DNA of 64,000 nt. It comes from Lysobacter arenosi (GTDB taxonomy: Bacteria; Pseudomonadota; Gammaproteobacteria; Xanthomonadales; Xanthomonadaceae). Position 1 is the stretch's first letter, and each line of letters opens with the position of its first letter. Under the pieces are notes generated by a model. It saw only the letters and a list, made by a program, of their open reading frames with translations. It was not told where the DNA came from and searched no databases. Both the position numbers and the translations under genes were made by a program. This document shows positions 62,003 to 64,000 of this stretch, piece after piece. The stretch is from contig NZ_CP071517.1 of the NCBI RefSeq assembly GCF_016613475.2, positions 1,922,001-1,986,000 on the forward strand. The letters run 5' to 3'.

Positions 62003-63433
62003 ATGCAGAAGAACACTCACGATAAGGCGATGCTAGCAGAGGCCGGTGTCCCGGCAGGTGGCGACGGCGATGCCGAGCACTGGCGCGACCGCGACCTGGC
62101 GGTGCTGTGGCACCCGTGCACGCAGATGCGCGAGCATCCCGGGACCCTGCCGCTGCTGCCGATCGCGCGTGGCGAAGGCGCCTGGCTGGTGGGTCGCGAC
62201 GGCCGTCGCTATCTCGACGCGATCAGCAGCTGGTGGACCAACCTGTTCGGCCACGCCGAGCCGCGCATCGCCGCCGCCATCGCCCAGCAGGCGATGACGC
62301 TCGAGCACGTGATCCTGGCCGGCTGCTCGCATGCGCCCGCGGTCGAGCTGGCCGAGCGCCTGCTCGCCATCGCGCCGCGCGAAACCGGCCGTGAACCGCT
62401 GAGCAAGGTCTTCTACGCCGACAACGGTTCGGCCGGTGTCGAGGTCGCGCTGAAGATGGCCTTCCACTGGTTCCGCAATCGCGGAATCGAGGGCCGGACC
62501 AAGTTCATTGCGCTCGACAACGGATACCACGGCGAGACCCTGGGCGCGCTCGCGGTCGGCGACATCCCGCTGTACCGCCGCGTCTATGCGCCATTGCTGG
62601 CCGAAGCCCTGTTCGCTCCGTCACCCGATGCCTACCTGTGCGAAGCCGGCGAGACGCCGGAGGAACGCGCGCGTCACGCCGCCGATGGTCTGCGCGAATT
62701 GCTTGAACGCCATGGCAACGAAGTCTGCGCACTGATCCTCGAGCCACGCGTGCAGTGCGCCGGTGGCATGCGCATGCATGATCCGGTGTACCTGAAGCTC
62801 GCACGCGAGCTGTGCGATGCGCACGGCGTGTTCCTGATCTGCGACGAGATCGCCGTCGGCTTCGGTCGCACCGGCACGCTGTTCGCCAGCGAGCAAAGCG
62901 GCGTGCAGCCGGACCTGCTGTGCCTGTCCAAGGGCCTGACCGGCGGCGCGCTGCCGCTGGCGGCGGTGCTGGCGACGCAGACCATCTACGACGGCTTCCT
63001 CGACGACTCGCGCGAGAAGGCGTTCCTGCATTCGCACAGCTACACCGGCAACCCGCTCGCGTGCGCGGCGGCACTGGCCAGCCTCGACATCTTCGCCAGC
63101 GACGACATCCTCAACCGCAACCGCGCCACCGCCGCGCGCATGGCGACCCTTGCGGCGCCACTGGCCGAGCATCGCCATGTGGCCGATGTGCGCCAGGCCG
63201 GCATGATCGTCGCCTTCGAGCTGACCCCGGGCGGCGACCGTCGCGCCAGCTTCGATCCTGCACTGCGCGTGGGCCTGCGTGCCTACCGCGCCGCACTGGA
63301 GCGCGGCGTGCTGCTGCGTCCGCTGGGCGACGTGCTGTACTGGATACCGCCCTACTGCGTCGACGAAGCGGCCTTGCAGCTGCTCGCCGACACCACCCGC
63401 GCCGCCATCGACGAGGCCACCGCATGCGCCTGA
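62003..63433 (+). CDS. bioA: Adenosylmethionine-8-amino-7-oxononanoate transaminase BioA
   Basis: A 476-residue PLP enzyme of biotin synthesis converting KAPA to DAPA with SAM as amino donor. Motifs: WHPCTQM (about 36-42), SSWWTNLFGHAEPRI, the PLP-region DNGYHGETLGALAVGD, ICDEIAVGFGRTG (about 285) and the Schiff-base Lys in LCLSKGLTGGALPL (about 312). N-terminal extension of about 25 residues compared with E. coli, so a start at the ATG 62030 is possible. It overlaps rsmE by 10 bases. Confidence 0.94.
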   Translation: MQKNTHDKAMLAEAGVPAGGDGDAEHWRDRDLAVLWHPCTQMREHPGTLPLLPIARGEGAWLVGRDGRRYLDAISSWWTNLFGHAEPRIAAAIAQQAMTLEHVILAGCSHAPAVELAERLLAIAPRETGREPLSKVFYADNGSAGVEVALKMAFHWFRNRGIEGRTKFIALDNGYHGETLGALAVGDIPLYRRVYAPLLAEALFAPSPDAYLCEAGETPEERARHAADGLRELLERHGNEVCALILEPRVQCAGGMRMHDPVYLKLARELCDAHGVFLICDEIAVGFGRTGTLFASEQSGVQPDLLCLSKGLTGGALPLAAVLATQTIYDGFLDDSREKAFLHSHSYTGNPLACAAALASLDIFASDDILNRNRATAARMATLAAPLAEHRHVADVRQAGMIVAFELTPGGDRRASFDPALRVGLRAYRAALERGVLLRPLGDVLYWIPPYCVDEAALQLLADTTRAAIDEATACA

Positions 63434-64000
63434 CCCGTGTCCACGTCGACCAGCCACTGGCGGCCGGCAGCGAAGTCGTCCTGCCCGAAAGCGCGGCCGC
63501 CCACCTGGGGCGCGTGCTGCGCCTGGGCGTCGGCGATGCCTGCGTGCTGTTCAACGGCGATGGCCACGACTACGCGGCGCGGATCGTGGCCCTGGGCAAG
63601 CGCGAGCTGCGGGTGGCGGTCGACGCCGCCAAGCCGGTGCTGCGTGAGTCGCCGCTCCAGCTCGTTCTGCTGCAGGGCGTCGCGCGCGGCGAGAAGATGG
63701 ACCTGATCCTGCAGAAGGCGACCGAACTGGGCGCCGCCGCATTTCATCCGCTGTGGTCGCAGCGCAGCGAAGTGAAGCTGGACGAAGCGCGCGCGGAGAA
63801 GCGGCTGGCGCATTGGCGCAGCGTGGTGTCCTCGGCGTGCGAGCAGAGCGGTCGCGCAGTCGTGCCTGCCGTGTCCGCACCGGTGACGCTGCAGGCGACG
63901 CTGGCTGCCCTGCCCGCCGGCGGCCTGCGCCTGATCCTCGATCCGGAAGGCGAGCTGGCGTTCTCGAGCCTGTCGCTGGATACCGGTGCGCCGGTGTACC
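63424..64000 (+). CDS. rsmE: 16S rRNA m3U1498 methyltransferase RsmE (partial, runs off window)
   Basis: The first about 192 residues of a SPOUT-class methyltransferase. N-terminal PUA-like domain with HLGRVLRLGVGD (about 28-39) and the catalytic-domain entry VLLQGVARGEKMDLILQKATELG (about 81-103), then SERSE/K-type WSQRSEVKLDEARAEKR. The gene is cut at the right edge before the SAM-binding knot. ATG at 63424 overlaps the end of bioA. Confidence 0.92.
   Translation, partial: MRLTRVHVDQPLAAGSEVVLPESAAAHLGRVLRLGVGDACVLFNGDGHDYAARIVALGKRELRVAVDAAKPVLRESPLQLVLLQGVARGEKMDLILQKATELGAAAFHPLWSQRSEVKLDEARAEKRLAHWRSVVSSACEQSGRAVVPAVSAPVTLQATLAALPAGGLRLILDPEGELAFSSLSLDTGAPVY

Overview
The window is 64 kb of chromosome from a high-GC gammaproteobacterium of the Xanthomonadaceae/Lysobacteraceae, most likely Lysobacter, Luteimonas or a close relative. 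The evidence is gene content and gene order: ahpC-ahpF-oxyR, lptD-surA-pdxA-ksgA-apaG-apaH facing folA-thyA-lgt, mazG-cysQ-nudE, and a DUF1631 protein. Strong G/C at third codon positions opens long antisense frames nearly everywhere, and the dispersed hairpin repeats and TTGGCT hexamers are typical of this family. No rRNA, tRNA, CRISPR array, prophage or insertion sequence was seen. Genus is inference; no 16S gene is present.

Layout. 0-9 kb: sufT, a MocR-type regulator divergent from a small membrane protein with a shared inverted-repeat operator, a large MscS channel, an ECF sigma gene with a probable self-recognised promoter, a small duplicated His-bearing membrane protein, and an AraC regulator overlapping a paralogue of the first membrane protein. 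9-14 kb: transhydrogenase genes split into two divergent blocks (pntB-pntAb and pntA) around an ECF sigma/anti-sigma-like/DUF3106 operon. 14.0-14.64 kb: a gene-free composite of nested palindromes. 14.6-22.6 kb: DUF1631 protein, a frame-disrupted nitroreductase, a 5'-3' exonuclease, a Nudix hydrolase, a sugar transporter, proline iminopeptidase and prmC. 22.7-26.3 kb: peroxide-defence locus ahpC-ahpF-oxyR. 26.3-36.4 kb: apt, DUF2007, glnS, a Cys-rich lipoprotein, a nucleoside deaminase, rlmM, an EF-hand protein, two ubiquinone hydroxylases, and a DUF6580 membrane protein just before a cobalamin adenosyltransferase. 36.5-47 kb: histone-deacetylase-like protein, the lptD-to-apaH operon and the opposing folA-thyA-lgt block. 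47-52 kb: TPM/TPM/LemA cluster, TerC, dgkA, a small monooxygenase and a type-2 asparaginase. 52.3-58 kb: a two-component system followed on the same strand by a MacA/ATPase/MacB-type efflux system. 58-64 kb: small membrane proteins, an M23 peptidase, mazG-cysQ-nudE, bioA and the start of rsmE, which runs off the window.

Most of this is ordinary core genome. The points most worth a second look are the DUF6580-adenosyltransferase pair, the double frameshift in the nitroreductase, the palindrome composite at 14 kb, the split pnt locus, the adaptor protein with an inserted helical, Spy/CpxP-reminiscent segment, and several well-formed regulatory sites.
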